Source of the DNA: Pelagicoccus enzymogenes | GTDB lineage: Bacteria; Verrucomicrobiota; Verrucomicrobiia; Opitutales; Opitutaceae | Assembly (NCBI RefSeq): GCF_014803405.1 | Contig: NZ_JACYFG010000040.1 | Span: forward strand, 334,108-398,107 | Direction of reading: 5' to 3' | DNA: 64,000 bases | Shown here: piece after piece, positions 25,422-34,568 of the stretch | Layout: each line of letters begins with the position of its first letter | How positions within the stretch are numbered: position 1 is the first letter of the stretch | Translations under genes and position numbers: made by a program | Notes under the pieces: model-generated | What the model saw: the letters and a program-made list of their open reading frames with translations, nothing else | Databases searched by the model: none | What the model was told of the DNA's origin: nothing

Positions 25422-26990
25422 TTACGATTTTTCCCGCAGATCCTCCAGCGTCTTCTTCAAGCTGGGGTCTTCCTGCACCATGCGATACAGATTGCTGCCG
25501 GTTGGTATAAACAAATCGTCAACCGTCAGCTCCGTCGGACAAGCCTTGCCCATCGCCACGGTGACCTCCTCTAAATCGTGCAAAGTATTTTCGATATAAT
25601 GTTTCACCCGTGGGGCCTTGTCCTCCACGACAAGCCCTGCCTGCAGCTTGGGATTTTGTGTCGTAATTCCCACAGGACACGTGTTGTTGCCACACTCTCG
25701 GGATTGAATACAGCCGAGCGCGAGCATGAAGCCGCGTGCGCTGTAAATCGCGTCTGCCCCTAGGGCGAACGCGATGCTCTGCCGGGCCGCATTGATGAGC
25801 TTGCCAGCCGCAAAGACCTTCACCCGGTCTCTCACGCCCAACGATTTCAGGGTTTGTACCACCCCGTGAAGAGCTGGGTAAAGCGGCATGCCCATGTAGT
25901 CGAGAAAGGTTTTCGGCGCGGCACCAGTGCCCCCTTCGCCTCCATCCACGCTGATCCAGTCGGGAAAGGTTTCTTGGCGAGCACACTCCTTTACGAAGGC
26001 TTCAAACTCATCAAGCGAACCAATACACATTTTGCACCCAACTGGGATGTCTACCAACTTTTGGATACGCTGAATAAAACGCACCGTAGTCTCCAAATCC
26101 TCGCACTCCTTGTGGTACGGAGGGGAAATCGCGTCTTCGCCCAGCGGTATGCCGCGCATCTCCGCGATCTCCTTCGATATCTTCTCCTTGGGCAGCATCC
26201 CTCCCTTTCCCGGCTTCGCTCCTTGGGAAAACTTGATCTCGAGCATCTTCACCTTTTCATTCCCCGCGATCTCCTTGAGCTTCTCTTCGTCAAGGTCGCC
26301 CTCTTCGGTCCGTACGCCAAACTTGGCCGTGCCCAATTGGAAGATGATGTCGGCATCTTCCATGAAGTGGTATTTTGGATACCCACCTTCACCGCAATTC
26401 ATGGGTATCCCAGCTTCAGCCGCTCCTCGCCCTATCGCCCGTATCGCGTGGCTCCCCAAAGCCCCATAGCTCATGGCGCTCACCATGAACGGTTTGGTCA
26501 AGGTATACGGCCTTTCCACTCCCCGCACGTCCCCGAGCGTCAGCCGATAGGGTTTCCGCTCCGGCTCACGGGTTGGAAACATGGTGTGACGCAACTTGAT
26601 CTCGTTGGAGTCATACTCCATGAGCGTGCCAAACGAATCGACCGACTCCACATTCTTGGCCTTGCGGTAAACCTCAGCTCTTTCCAAGCGGTTGAAGGGA
26701 CGTTCTTCCCGGTCTCCCATGAACCAATACTGGCGGAACTCAGGACCGAGGCTCTCGATTAGATAACGCCCCTGCCCCAAGACCCCAAAATTTCGCAAGA
26801 TCGTATGCTCCTTTTGCACATGCCGGTAAAAGAAGTTCACGATCAGCAAAAAGGTAGCGGCCACCGTGAGAAAATGGAAATAGAAAGACACGAAGTATCC
26901 CGCCGCAAAAAAACCGAACGGCAGGGCCAGGACCACCGCGTTGGTGGTGGCAGCCAATTTGTGCAGATCGGTGCGGAGCGCTTTGGGCAT
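25422..26990 (-). CDS. FMN-binding glutamate-synthase-like protein (GltB domain 2 type), membrane-anchored
   Basis: This 522-residue protein carries the FMN-binding synthase domain of glutamate synthase (VSAMSYGALGSHAI, ISVDGGEGGTGAAP) and a C427-x5-C433-x4-C438 cluster motif (CIQSRECGNNTC) like the [3Fe-4S] ligands of GltB. It lacks the glutamine amidotransferase domain, so it is not a full GOGAT. Two hydrophobic segments at about 15-60 anchor it to the membrane. Stand-alone proteins of this kind are common, and their reaction is mostly unproven. It sits between aldehyde dehydrogenase (24 bases upstream) and DoxX (11 bases downstream). Confidence 0.85.
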   Translation of the reverse strand: MPKALRTDLHKLAATTNAVVLALPFGFFAAGYFVSFYFHFLTVAATFLLIVNFFYRHVQKEHTILRNFGVLGQGRYLIESLGPEFRQYWFMGDREERPFNRLERAEVYRKAKNVESVDSFGTLMEYDSNEIKLRHTMFPTREPERKPYRLTLGDVRGVERPYTLTKPFMVSAMSYGALGSHAIRAIGRGAAEAGIPMNCGEGGYPKYHFMEDADIIFQLGTAKFGVRTEEGDLDEEKLKEIAGNEKVKMLEIKFSQGAKPGKGGMLPKEKISKEIAEMRGIPLGEDAISPPYHKECEDLETTVRFIQRIQKLVDIPVGCKMCIGSLDEFEAFVKECARQETFPDWISVDGGEGGTGAAPKTFLDYMGMPLYPALHGVVQTLKSLGVRDRVKVFAAGKLINAARQSIAFALGADAIYSARGFMLALGCIQSRECGNNTCPVGITTQNPKLQAGLVVEDKAPRVKHYIENTLHDLEEVTVAMGKACPTELTVDDLFIPTGSNLYRMVQEDPSLKKTLEDLREKS

Positions 26991-27014
26991 GGTCGTCGGG
27001 GCTTCTAGCCGAAT

Positions 27015-28457
27015 CTAGTTCGAGCGAATCACAAGGCTGCGAATTTCGGTCATGTCCTCGATCGCATAGCGCGGTCCTTCGCGCCCCAAGCCACTGTCCT
27101 TGACCCCACCATAAGGCAGATTGTCCACCCGCCACGAAGGCATCTCGTTGATAAGCACTCCGCCGACCTCCAACTCGTCCCAAGCCTTCATCGCGTGATC
27201 GATACGCGGGGTAAAAACGCCTGCATGAATCCCGTAGCGGCTATCGTTGGCCATCTCCAGCGCTTCGTCGAAATGCGAAAAGCGATCAATGACCGCGACG
27301 GGGCCAAAGACCTCCTCGCTCTGCAAGGGTTGGTCCTTGGGCACTCCACTCATCAAGGTGGGCTCAACCACCGCATCCTTGCGCCCCCCGCCGCACAGAA
27401 TTTTTCCACCAGCCTCCTTCGCTCTCCGTATCCATTCTTCAATACGCTCCGCTTCGGATTTCGATATGATCGGACCCACGAAGACATCCTCATCCGCCGG
27501 GTCACCTGCTTTTAGCTTCTCCGTTTCGGCGACGAGCTTCTTAGTAAACGCATCCGCGACCGACTCATGCACAAGTATCCGCTGTACGGATATACAGCTC
27601 TGGCCCGACTGGTAAAAGGCACCCGTGACGACCCGCGACACGGCATCCTCAAGGTCCGCTCCATCGTCGACGATACACACCGCATTGCCGCCAAGCTCGA
27701 GAATCACCTTCTTTTTGCCAGCCTTGGACTTAAGCTTCCAGCCGACATCCGGCGAACCGGTGAAGCTCAACAGCTTCAGACGCTCGTCCTCCGTGAAGAG
27801 GTCCGCCCCTTCCCGCTTGCAAGGCAGAATCGAAAACGCACCTTCGGGCAATTCCGTTTCCGCCAGGACCTCTCCTATGATCAAAGCTCCCAAGGGAGTC
27901 CTACTTGCCGGCTTCAGGACGAAGGGGCAGCCCGCGGCGATTGCGGGAGCCACCTTGTGGGCCGTCAAGTTGAGCGGAAAGTTGAAGGGAGAGATGAAGG
28001 AGCAAGGACCTATAGGGACCCGCTTAAACATACCGCGATAGCCCTTCGTCCTCTCGCCCAGCTCGAGGTTCAGAACCTCGCCTTGGGGGTCGCGTACCGC
28101 TTCATGCGCCGCTATTTGGAAAGTCTCGATCAGTCGCGTCACCTCGCCGCGACTATCCTTGATGGGCTTGCCTGCCTCGATGCGAAGCACGGCGGCGAGT
28201 TCTTCCGCCCGCTCTTCGAAGCGTCGGACACAGTGTTCGAGGATCGCCTTTCGCTGGTAAGGGGCAAGCCGCGCCATCGGCTTGGCCGCGTCCGTTGCGG
28301 CCGCGATAGCAGACTCGATAGTGTCCACGCCCGCCATCGCTACCCGCGTGACGACCTTTCCAGAGTACTTGTCGGTCACCTCCAAGTCCTGATTGGGCGA
28401 CTTCGCCTCGTTCGCTAGGTAGAAAGGATAGTTTTGCTTCAACCGTTCGTGTTTCAT
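27015..28457 (-). CDS. aldehyde dehydrogenase family protein
   Basis: This NAD(P)-dependent aldehyde dehydrogenase has 480 residues. The Rossmann motif (FTGSPDVG) is at about 232-239, the general base is E254 (LELGGN) and the nucleophile is C288 (SGQSC). It resembles non-phosphorylating glyceraldehyde-3-phosphate or phosphonoacetaldehyde-type dehydrogenases (IGPCSFISPFNFPLN) more than the betaine aldehyde type, but the substrate is uncertain. It lies 34 bases after the acetolactate-synthase-like gene and 24 before the FMN protein, which implies a shared pathway. Confidence 0.85.
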   Translation of the reverse strand: MKHERLKQNYPFYLANEAKSPNQDLEVTDKYSGKVVTRVAMAGVDTIESAIAAATDAAKPMARLAPYQRKAILEHCVRRFEERAEELAAVLRIEAGKPIKDSRGEVTRLIETFQIAAHEAVRDPQGEVLNLELGERTKGYRGMFKRVPIGPCSFISPFNFPLNLTAHKVAPAIAAGCPFVLKPASRTPLGALIIGEVLAETELPEGAFSILPCKREGADLFTEDERLKLLSFTGSPDVGWKLKSKAGKKKVILELGGNAVCIVDDGADLEDAVSRVVTGAFYQSGQSCISVQRILVHESVADAFTKKLVAETEKLKAGDPADEDVFVGPIISKSEAERIEEWIRRAKEAGGKILCGGGRKDAVVEPTLMSGVPKDQPLQSEEVFGPVAVIDRFSHFDEALEMANDSRYGIHAGVFTPRIDHAMKAWDELEVGGVLINEMPSWRVDNLPYGGVKDSGLGREGPRYAIEDMTEIRSLVIRSN

Positions 28458-28491
28458 ATTTGGATACGTTTACATGTTGAACGACCTGTAT

Positions 28492-30138
28492 TCAGCCGAC
28501 CTCCCTGCTCGCTTCGGGAATTTCCTCGAAGAGGGTTTTCACGTTGAGCGAATAATCCACCGGCAGGTCCACCACGTGAACGCCGCCCTCTTCAAAACAG
28601 CGTTCCAATCGCGGCAGCAAATCCTCGCTTGCCTCGATCCGATGCCCCTTTGCCCCATAGCTCTCCGCGTAGGAGACAAAATCCGGATTGCCGAAAGTCA
28701 GCCCGAAATCCTTGAAGCCCATGTCTTCCTGCTTCCAGCGAATCATGCCGTAGGCCGAGTCGTTCAATATCAAAACCACCAGATCCAGCTCGAGGCGTAC
28801 CGCCGTCTCCAAGTCTTGAGAGTTCATCATGAACCCTCCGTCCCCGCACACCGCGACAACCTTTTTGCCAGGGTCAACCAACTTGGCCGCAATCGCAGAG
28901 GGCAACCCCGCCCCCATGCTCGCCAAAGCGTTGTCGAGCAGCACCGTGTTCGGCATCACGGCCGGATAATCGCGAGCGAACCAGAGTTTGTAGACTCCGT
29001 TGTCCAAGGCCAAAACACCGTCGTGCGGCATTGCCTCCCGCAGCAGGGCGACCAGGCGCTGCGGCAGCATTGGAAACCGATCGTCCGCCTCAAGCGGTTC
29101 GCGGTACCGCCGCGCAGCCTCGCGGGTCCGCAACGCGAAGTCGAAGTCCCAGTGCGATTGAGGCTCCAATCGCTCGTTGATCTGCCAAACACTGTTGGCG
29201 ATGTCCCCGATCACCTCCGCTTGCGGGAAATAGACGGGATCTGTTTCGGCCGGCACGAAATTGACGTGAATCACTGTCCGCTCCCCTGAGTTCATGAAGA
29301 AAGGAGGCTTCTCCACCACATCGTGTCCCACATTCAATATCAGATCCGAGCACGCCAGAGCCCTGTGCGGGAAGTCGTTGTCCGAGAGCGCCGCATTCCC
29401 AAGAAACAACTCGCTCCGCTCGTCTATCACTCCCTTGCCCATCTGCGTAGTGACAAATGGGATACCTTGCTTTTCGGCGAAGGCTCGAAGCATCTTGGAG
29501 GTTCGCTTCCGATTCGCCCCCGCACCGACAAGGAGGATGGGCCGACGGCTGCTTCGCAGGAGCTCGCACGCCTGAAGGATCGATTTCTCTTCCGCGACCG
29601 GACGACGCCGGGCGCTCGCCTTGATCGGCTTCCCCTCGCCAACCTCCTCGCGCGCCACGTCCTCCGGCAATTCCAGATGCACCGCCCCTGGACGCTCCTC
29701 TTCCGCCAAGCTGAACGCGTTGCGAACAAGAGAGGGTATGGCTGAGCCACTCACCACCTGTTTCGCTCGCTTAGTGATGGGAGCCATCATGTCCACCACG
29801 TCGATAATCTGAAATTGGCCTTGCTTGCTGCTGTTGATCGGTTTTTGGCCGGTGATCATCAGCAAAGGCATCGCCCCCAACTGGGCATACGCTCCGGCGG
29901 TGACCAGATTGGTGGCACCTGGCCCCAGCGTGGAAAGACAGACCCCAGTTTTCCCCGTCAACCGTCCGTAGGTCGACGCCATGAAGCCGGCCGACTGCTC
30001 GTGCCTGGTGAGCACGAACTTGATTCGCGAGCGCGATAGGGAATCCAGAAAATCGATGTTTTCCTCCCCCGGGACTCCAAATACATACTCAACTCCCTCG
30101 GATTCGAGGCAGGCGACAAACAGATCGGAAGCTTTCAT
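28492..30138 (-). CDS. acetolactate synthase large-subunit-like ThDP enzyme
   Basis: This 548-residue ThDP enzyme of the acetolactate synthase / pyruvate oxidase group joins two 2-keto acids after decarboxylation. It has the catalytic E47 (TRHEQSAG), the GPGATN motif and the ThDP/Mg motif beginning GDGGFMMNSQD near the C-terminus. No regulatory small subunit (IlvN) gene follows, so it looks more like a catabolic AlsS-type or specialised enzyme than the valine/leucine pathway enzyme. I use ATG 30138 (MKASDLF), the family's usual start; an upstream TTG at 30165 would add nine residues. It heads the operon continuing to 24994. Confidence 0.85.
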   Translation of the reverse strand: MKASDLFVACLESEGVEYVFGVPGEENIDFLDSLSRSRIKFVLTRHEQSAGFMASTYGRLTGKTGVCLSTLGPGATNLVTAGAYAQLGAMPLLMITGQKPINSSKQGQFQIIDVVDMMAPITKRAKQVVSGSAIPSLVRNAFSLAEEERPGAVHLELPEDVAREEVGEGKPIKASARRRPVAEEKSILQACELLRSSRRPILLVGAGANRKRTSKMLRAFAEKQGIPFVTTQMGKGVIDERSELFLGNAALSDNDFPHRALACSDLILNVGHDVVEKPPFFMNSGERTVIHVNFVPAETDPVYFPQAEVIGDIANSVWQINERLEPQSHWDFDFALRTREAARRYREPLEADDRFPMLPQRLVALLREAMPHDGVLALDNGVYKLWFARDYPAVMPNTVLLDNALASMGAGLPSAIAAKLVDPGKKVVAVCGDGGFMMNSQDLETAVRLELDLVVLILNDSAYGMIRWKQEDMGFKDFGLTFGNPDFVSYAESYGAKGHRIEASEDLLPRLERCFEEGGVHVVDLPVDYSLNVKTLFEEIPEASREVG

Positions 30139-30308
30139 AAGAAGGAAGGTAGGAGGGTTCCTCAAGGCTTACGACTGAGCCCAAGCAGCTGTTGCGGCGA
30201 AATCGGTAACAAAGGATTGCCCTTACTCGATTTCTGCCACTACAAGCCGTCCCTAAACCCTCAAGCGAGGCCCGCCTCCATTTCATCAATTGCGTTTTTG
30301 AATCGACG

Positions 30309-31301
30309 ATGCAGCCGCCACTTTCCACCTACGAAGATCTCTACAAGCTCCTAGCTGACACGGACCTGGAACCCTGGATCGAGCCGCTTCGCCAAACCGT
30401 CGAACCCGCAATCCTCCAGTCCAACAACGGCCACCTCGACAAATGGCTCAACGCCATCGACTCGCTTCCCGATGTAGGAGCGTGCTCGTCACGCGATCTC
30501 GCCTCCTCACCCGCCATCCAAATCGGCCGTCCCCAAGACCTCGATACAGCTCAACGAGCCGCCCTCCCCGACACCCTCCACAACTTCCGTCCTTGGCGCA
30601 AAGGTCCCTTCGACTTCTTCGGCACCCATGTCGACACCGAATGGCGCTCCGACCTGAAGTGGGATCGCCTGATCGGAGGCATCTCCGACCTTACGGACCG
30701 CCTCGTTCTCGATATCGGATGCGGCAGCGGCTACCACTGCTGGCGCATGGCCGGAGCCGGCGCCAAGCTCGCGCTCGGGACCGATCCCTTCCTGCTCTAC
30801 GTCATGCAGTACCTCGCGGCGAGAAAGTACCTGCAAGAGCCCCCTGTTTGGGTTCTCCCCTTCGGCATCGAAGGCCTTCCTCCAGCGCTTCCCGCCTTCG
30901 ACACCGTATTCAGCATGGGGATACTCTACCATCGCCGCTCCCCTTTCGACCACCTCTACGAACTGCGCAACTTCCTCCGGCCCGGGGGCGAACTCGTGCT
31001 CGAAACCATCGTGGTGGACGGACCCAAGGGACATTCCCTTGTGCCGGACCAGTACTACGCCAAAATGAAAAACGTCTGGTTTATTCCCACGGTCGAAACC
31101 CTCGTCCAATGGGTCACCCGCTGCCGCTATCGCGACATCCAAGTGATCGACGTTTCCACCACAACTACCGAAGAGCAACGAGGGACCGAATGGATGGTCT
31201 TCGAATCGCTCAGCGACTTCCTCGACCCCAAGGATCCCACAAAAACCATCGAAGGCTACCCCGCCCCCAAACGAGCCGTCATCACCGCCAAAGCTCCCTA
31301 A
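30309..31301 (+). CDS. cmoB: tRNA U34 carboxymethyltransferase CmoB
   Basis: CmoB transfers the carboxymethyl group from carboxy-SAM to 5-hydroxyuridine 34, giving cmo5U in tRNAs that read four-fold codon boxes. The 330-residue protein matches the E. coli enzyme through most of its length: PWRKGPFDFFGTHVDTEWRSD, LDIGCGSGYHCWRM, VFSMGILYHRRSP and the end TTTEEQRGTEWM / EGYPAPKRAV. The divergent part is about residues 56-75, where a REP-like repeat (30475-30498) lies in frame. It is divergent from the acetolactate synthase operon and is followed two bases later by a small membrane protein gene. Confidence 0.92.
   Translation: MQPPLSTYEDLYKLLADTDLEPWIEPLRQTVEPAILQSNNGHLDKWLNAIDSLPDVGACSSRDLASSPAIQIGRPQDLDTAQRAALPDTLHNFRPWRKGPFDFFGTHVDTEWRSDLKWDRLIGGISDLTDRLVLDIGCGSGYHCWRMAGAGAKLALGTDPFLLYVMQYLAARKYLQEPPVWVLPFGIEGLPPALPAFDTVFSMGILYHRRSPFDHLYELRNFLRPGGELVLETIVVDGPKGHSLVPDQYYAKMKNVWFIPTVETLVQWVTRCRYRDIQVIDVSTTTTEEQRGTEWMVFESLSDFLDPKDPTKTIEGYPAPKRAVITAKAP
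30475..30498 (+). repeat. REP-like repeat, copy inside cmoB
   Basis: The core GCGTGCTCGTCACGC can form a 5-base-pair hairpin (GCGTG / CACGC). It matches intergenic copies at 44043-44059, 44080-44103 and 58143-58166. This copy is read in frame as part of cmoB (GACSSRD). Confidence 0.6.
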
Positions 31302-31303
31302 AC

Positions 31304-31594
31304 ATGGCCCGCAAGACCAACACCGCCAATTCCTCAAGCCACTCCTCCACCCTCTTTTGGCTGTTCGCCATCTTCATCACATGGATCCCCATCGTGAACG
31401 TGGTCATGGTCCTTTACTGGGCCTTCGCCGGCGACAACCCCACTCGGAAGAACTACTTCCGCGCCATTATCATTTGGTTCCTCATTGGCTTCGCCCTCTG
31501 GCTCGCCTTCAGCCTAGTGGGCTTGGCCCCCGCTATCGTCGACTTTCTCGACCAAAAGCTAAACGGCAGCGGAAGCAGCGAGCCCCAACAGTAA
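31304..31594 (+). CDS. small two-helix membrane protein
   Basis: This 96-residue protein has two predicted membrane helices (about 15-42 and 54-78) separated by a short polar loop (AGDNPTRKNYFRA), and a polar C-terminus. It resembles short inner-membrane proteins of unknown function. The ATG at 31304 directly follows the cmoB stop codon, so it is probably co-transcribed with cmoB. The longer open frame in the same phase overlaps cmoB and is not coding. I cannot assign a role. Confidence 0.65.
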   Translation: MARKTNTANSSSHSSTLFWLFAIFITWIPIVNVVMVLYWAFAGDNPTRKNYFRAIIIWFLIGFALWLAFSLVGLAPAIVDFLDQKLNGSGSSEPQQ

Positions 31595-31669
31595 AACGAC
31601 ACGGCTTGCAGCGCTTCATGCGTTGACGCTCGTTGAAGCGAAAGCAAAGTACCGATACAGACCCTCCGC

Positions 31670-33985
31670 ATGGAAACGACGAACCAACTCCCAATCTACC
31701 TCATCCAAGACTTCGCAGTCGTCCTCGTGTCCGCCGCCTTCGCGAGTTGGGTCTGCCGCAAGATCGGGCTTTCCTCCATCGTCGGCTACCTGCTCGCCGG
31801 CATCATCGTAGGCACCCCGCAAATTACCTTCCCCTACGTCACGGACGGACTACGCATCCAACTGCTCTCCCAAGTCGGTCTGGTCTTCATCATGTTTTCA
31901 ATCGGCTTGGGATTCCGCTTGCAACGCTTCAAGCAACTGGGGCTCGGAGTGCTCTTCGCTACGTTCTCCACCGCCATCCTCGTTCTCACCCTCACCCGCT
32001 TCCTAGGGGGGCGCCTCGGATTCAGCGCTGCGGAATGCCTGTTTCTCGCGGCGATGCTCATGGTTAGCAGCTCCGCTGTCATTGGAAAGACACTACAAGA
32101 GAACGGCCTGACTCACCGCCGCTTCGGTCAACTGGCGCTCGGCATGACCCTCTGCGAGGACATGGTGGCAATCGTCTTGCTCGCATTCCTCGGAGCCTAC
32201 ACCTCCCTGGACGCGTCCGCTAGCAGCGACTGGGGATCCATGCTGGGAAAAGTCGGCATGCTGTTGGGCTTCGCGAGCCTTATCCTCATTCCCGGCCTCA
32301 TCCTCGTGCCAAAGCTCTTGCGGCGCCTCAGCCAAGGAGGCGAAGCCAATCGCGAGCTAGAAAGCTTGGTCGCCCTAGGCCTGCTCTTCAGCATGGCCTT
32401 CCTCACCCTCTACGCTGGCTACTCGCTCGCGCTCGGCGCCTTTCTCTGCGGCATGATCATCGCCGAAACGCCAAAGGTCAGGCTCTTCAACGAGAGCTTT
32501 TCCGGACTTCGCGACATGTTCGTTGCCGTCTTCTTCGTAGCGATCGGCATGGCGGTCGACATTACCAAATTCCCCTCCGCCCTGGGACTCATCGCCCTCG
32601 GCCTCGGACTCGCCCTGCTGCTGCGTTGGCTCGCGGCTACCCTTTCCCTGCTCCTGGTTGCGGAAGAGCCGGAAGAAGCGCTCAAAGCCGGTCTCTCCCT
32701 CACCCCCGTGGGCGAATTCTCCTTCGTCATCGCCGGCATGGGTGTCGCTGCCGGAGCCATCGGCGAAAACTTCCAGATCGCAGCGGTCGGCATCTCCTTC
32801 GCAACCACCGTGCTCTCTCCTATCATGATTTCCAAGCGCTCCCAGATCAGTCGCTTGATTCCCATCGGAAAGCTCCCCCTCCTCCCCGCCTATCGCCGAC
32901 TCTGGCAAAAGATTGGGCAACGCCAAAACCAAAGCCTACTCTGGCGTATCGTAGGCCCGCGCCTCTGGCAAATCGGCGGCTGGCTTGTATTCGTTACAGC
33001 ACTACTCGTTTTCAGCGAGCCCGTCTCCAACACTCTCCAGCAAAACAACCCCGCATGGAAAAACCACCACAGCTGGATCTATTGGAGCGCCGCCTCCCTG
33101 CTCATCTTGGCTCCGACCCTAGCCCTCTTCCGCAACGTAAACGCGATCGCCGCCCTCATCGGCGAATCCGTCTCGCACGGCCTACGCAACCGCAAGACCT
33201 TCCGCCAAACCGTGATCGTTCTGGTTCGAGCCCTCGGACTGACCGGCCTTGCCCTCTGGATCGCCAACTTCCTCCCCCTCTCCCTCGATACGCCATACCT
33301 GCTGGGCGGCACCGCTCTCACCGTCATGCTTGCCCTCTTTTTCGGCTGGCGCCTGCTTGTCCGCCTGCAAAGCGACGCGGAATTCGCCCTGCACACCACC
33401 GTTAGCCAAGAAACGCCCACCGAACGCGGAGCCCGATCCTTGCAGGAAGTCGGTTCAGATTGGGGCGTGCGATTGGAAGACTGGGTCATCGGCGCGTCGG
33501 CCCAATCCGGCAAGAGCATCGGCGAGCTTGGCCTCCGCAAACGCTGCGGCGCCACCATCGTCAGCATCGAGCGCCACGGCTATTATCTGCCTACCATCGG
33601 TCCAAATACGCACCTCTTTCCCGGCGACCATATATTTGCCACCGGCTCGCAAGAGGAACTGCAAAGGCTCCGCCAGTTCCTATCCGAATCTCCTGCCTTG
33701 GAGGACGACGGCATCGACTTCAACGACGCCATCCTCGGCTCCGTGATCGTCGAACCTGGCTCAGCCGCCGAAGGCTCCACCCTCCGAAAACTCAACTGGC
33801 CTCGCCTCCTCGGCATCCAAGTCGTCGCCGTGCGCCGCGACGGGCAAGCCCCTGTGCCCCCCTCTCCCGAAGAGCCTCTCAAAGTCGGCGATCACCTGCT
33901 ACTGGTGGGCACCTCGAAATCGATCGGAGACACGAAACTCCAAACGAGCTCTCCCGAGCCCGAGGAGCCGCCCGAGCGCGGCTAA
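31670..33985 (+). CDS. CPA2 cation:proton antiporter (KefB/RosB type) with two TrkA-C domains
   Basis: This 771-residue monovalent cation/proton antiporter has about 12 membrane helices in residues 5-390, including GYLLAGIIVGTP and the CEDMVAIVLLAFL segment typical of the CPA2 transport core. A second group of about four helices follows (about 434-567), then two TrkA-C (RCK_C) domains at about 598-671 and 688-757, each ending in a GDH-x-(F/L) motif. The NAD-binding RCK_N domain of KefB/KefC (GxGxxG) is absent. It probably exports K+ or Na+ under ligand control through RCK_C. It starts 75 bases after the small membrane protein gene. Confidence 0.85.
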   Translation: METTNQLPIYLIQDFAVVLVSAAFASWVCRKIGLSSIVGYLLAGIIVGTPQITFPYVTDGLRIQLLSQVGLVFIMFSIGLGFRLQRFKQLGLGVLFATFSTAILVLTLTRFLGGRLGFSAAECLFLAAMLMVSSSAVIGKTLQENGLTHRRFGQLALGMTLCEDMVAIVLLAFLGAYTSLDASASSDWGSMLGKVGMLLGFASLILIPGLILVPKLLRRLSQGGEANRELESLVALGLLFSMAFLTLYAGYSLALGAFLCGMIIAETPKVRLFNESFSGLRDMFVAVFFVAIGMAVDITKFPSALGLIALGLGLALLLRWLAATLSLLLVAEEPEEALKAGLSLTPVGEFSFVIAGMGVAAGAIGENFQIAAVGISFATTVLSPIMISKRSQISRLIPIGKLPLLPAYRRLWQKIGQRQNQSLLWRIVGPRLWQIGGWLVFVTALLVFSEPVSNTLQQNNPAWKNHHSWIYWSAASLLILAPTLALFRNVNAIAALIGESVSHGLRNRKTFRQTVIVLVRALGLTGLALWIANFLPLSLDTPYLLGGTALTVMLALFFGWRLLVRLQSDAEFALHTTVSQETPTERGARSLQEVGSDWGVRLEDWVIGASAQSGKSIGELGLRKRCGATIVSIERHGYYLPTIGPNTHLFPGDHIFATGSQEELQRLRQFLSESPALEDDGIDFNDAILGSVIVEPGSAAEGSTLRKLNWPRLLGIQVVAVRRDGQAPVPPSPEEPLKVGDHLLLVGTSKSIGDTKLQTSSPEPEEPPERG

Positions 33986-34013
33986 ATGCCAATCGAAAGA
34001 ATCCAAGAAACAA

Positions 34014-34568
34014 CTACAGATCCGCAGCGATCGCCTTAGCCAAAAGCTCCAACGCCCGCACATGTCCTCGGGCCGCTTCAGCGTAACCGTTGCCCTCCAA
34101 CCCTGTCTTGATGGAAAAGAGGTGGCCCTGCCCATCCTCGCCTTGCAATCGCCAACCGCCCTTCAGAAGCACGTCGCCCGATTGCGTGACGTGAAAGAGC
34201 TCCACTTCCAAATCGATGCGAATGGGCAATACATCCTTGTCCACGTACTTCAGCTGGCCGACGAGTTCCGCTTCCAAGACCCGACGTACGCCCTCCTGCA
34301 AAGGCTCGCTCCACAAATGATATTGGGCCGGACGTATCTCTAGATCGGATACCGCCATCATGAGGTTCGCAGCCTGCAGGTAGGCCGGCATCTTCACCTC
34401 TGCAATCTCCACGATTCCCCGCCCCACCTCGTGGTTTGATGCTTGCAGCAAGTAGTAGTGAGTCTCTGGTGACGGCCGAGACTGGCACGCACTCAAAGCG
34501 ATGCCGACAAAAACGAGGAGCCCCGCGATGACGCTTCGGCAACCGACTGTATTCTCAAGGTACTTCAT
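34014..34568 (-). CDS. pqiC: PqiC-type lipoprotein of MCE transport system
   Basis: This 184-residue lipoprotein has a signal ending at C28 (LSACQSRP) and is probably anchored in the outer membrane. It matches the ABC_trans_aux / PqiC family: YYLLQAS at the mature start, then IVEIAEVKMPAYLQAANLM and the late AEAARGHVRALELLAKAIAADL. PqiC binds PqiB and helps connect it to the outer membrane. Its start overlaps the end of pqiB by 4 bases. It is the last gene of the pqiA-pqiA-pqiB-pqiC operon. Confidence 0.85.
   Translation of the reverse strand: MKYLENTVGCRSVIAGLLVFVGIALSACQSRPSPETHYYLLQASNHEVGRGIVEIAEVKMPAYLQAANLMMAVSDLEIRPAQYHLWSEPLQEGVRRVLEAELVGQLKYVDKDVLPIRIDLEVELFHVTQSGDVLLKGGWRLQGEDGQGHLFSIKTGLEGNGYAEAARGHVRALELLAKAIAADL

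Noticed and set aside
25422..26990. Full glutamate synthase large subunit
   Set aside because: The amidotransferase and glutamine-channel domains are absent; only the FMN/Fe-S synthase part is present.
28492..30138. Biosynthetic IlvB of branched-chain amino acids
   Set aside because: There is no ilvN or ilvC next to it, and it is in an operon with an aldehyde dehydrogenase and redox proteins.
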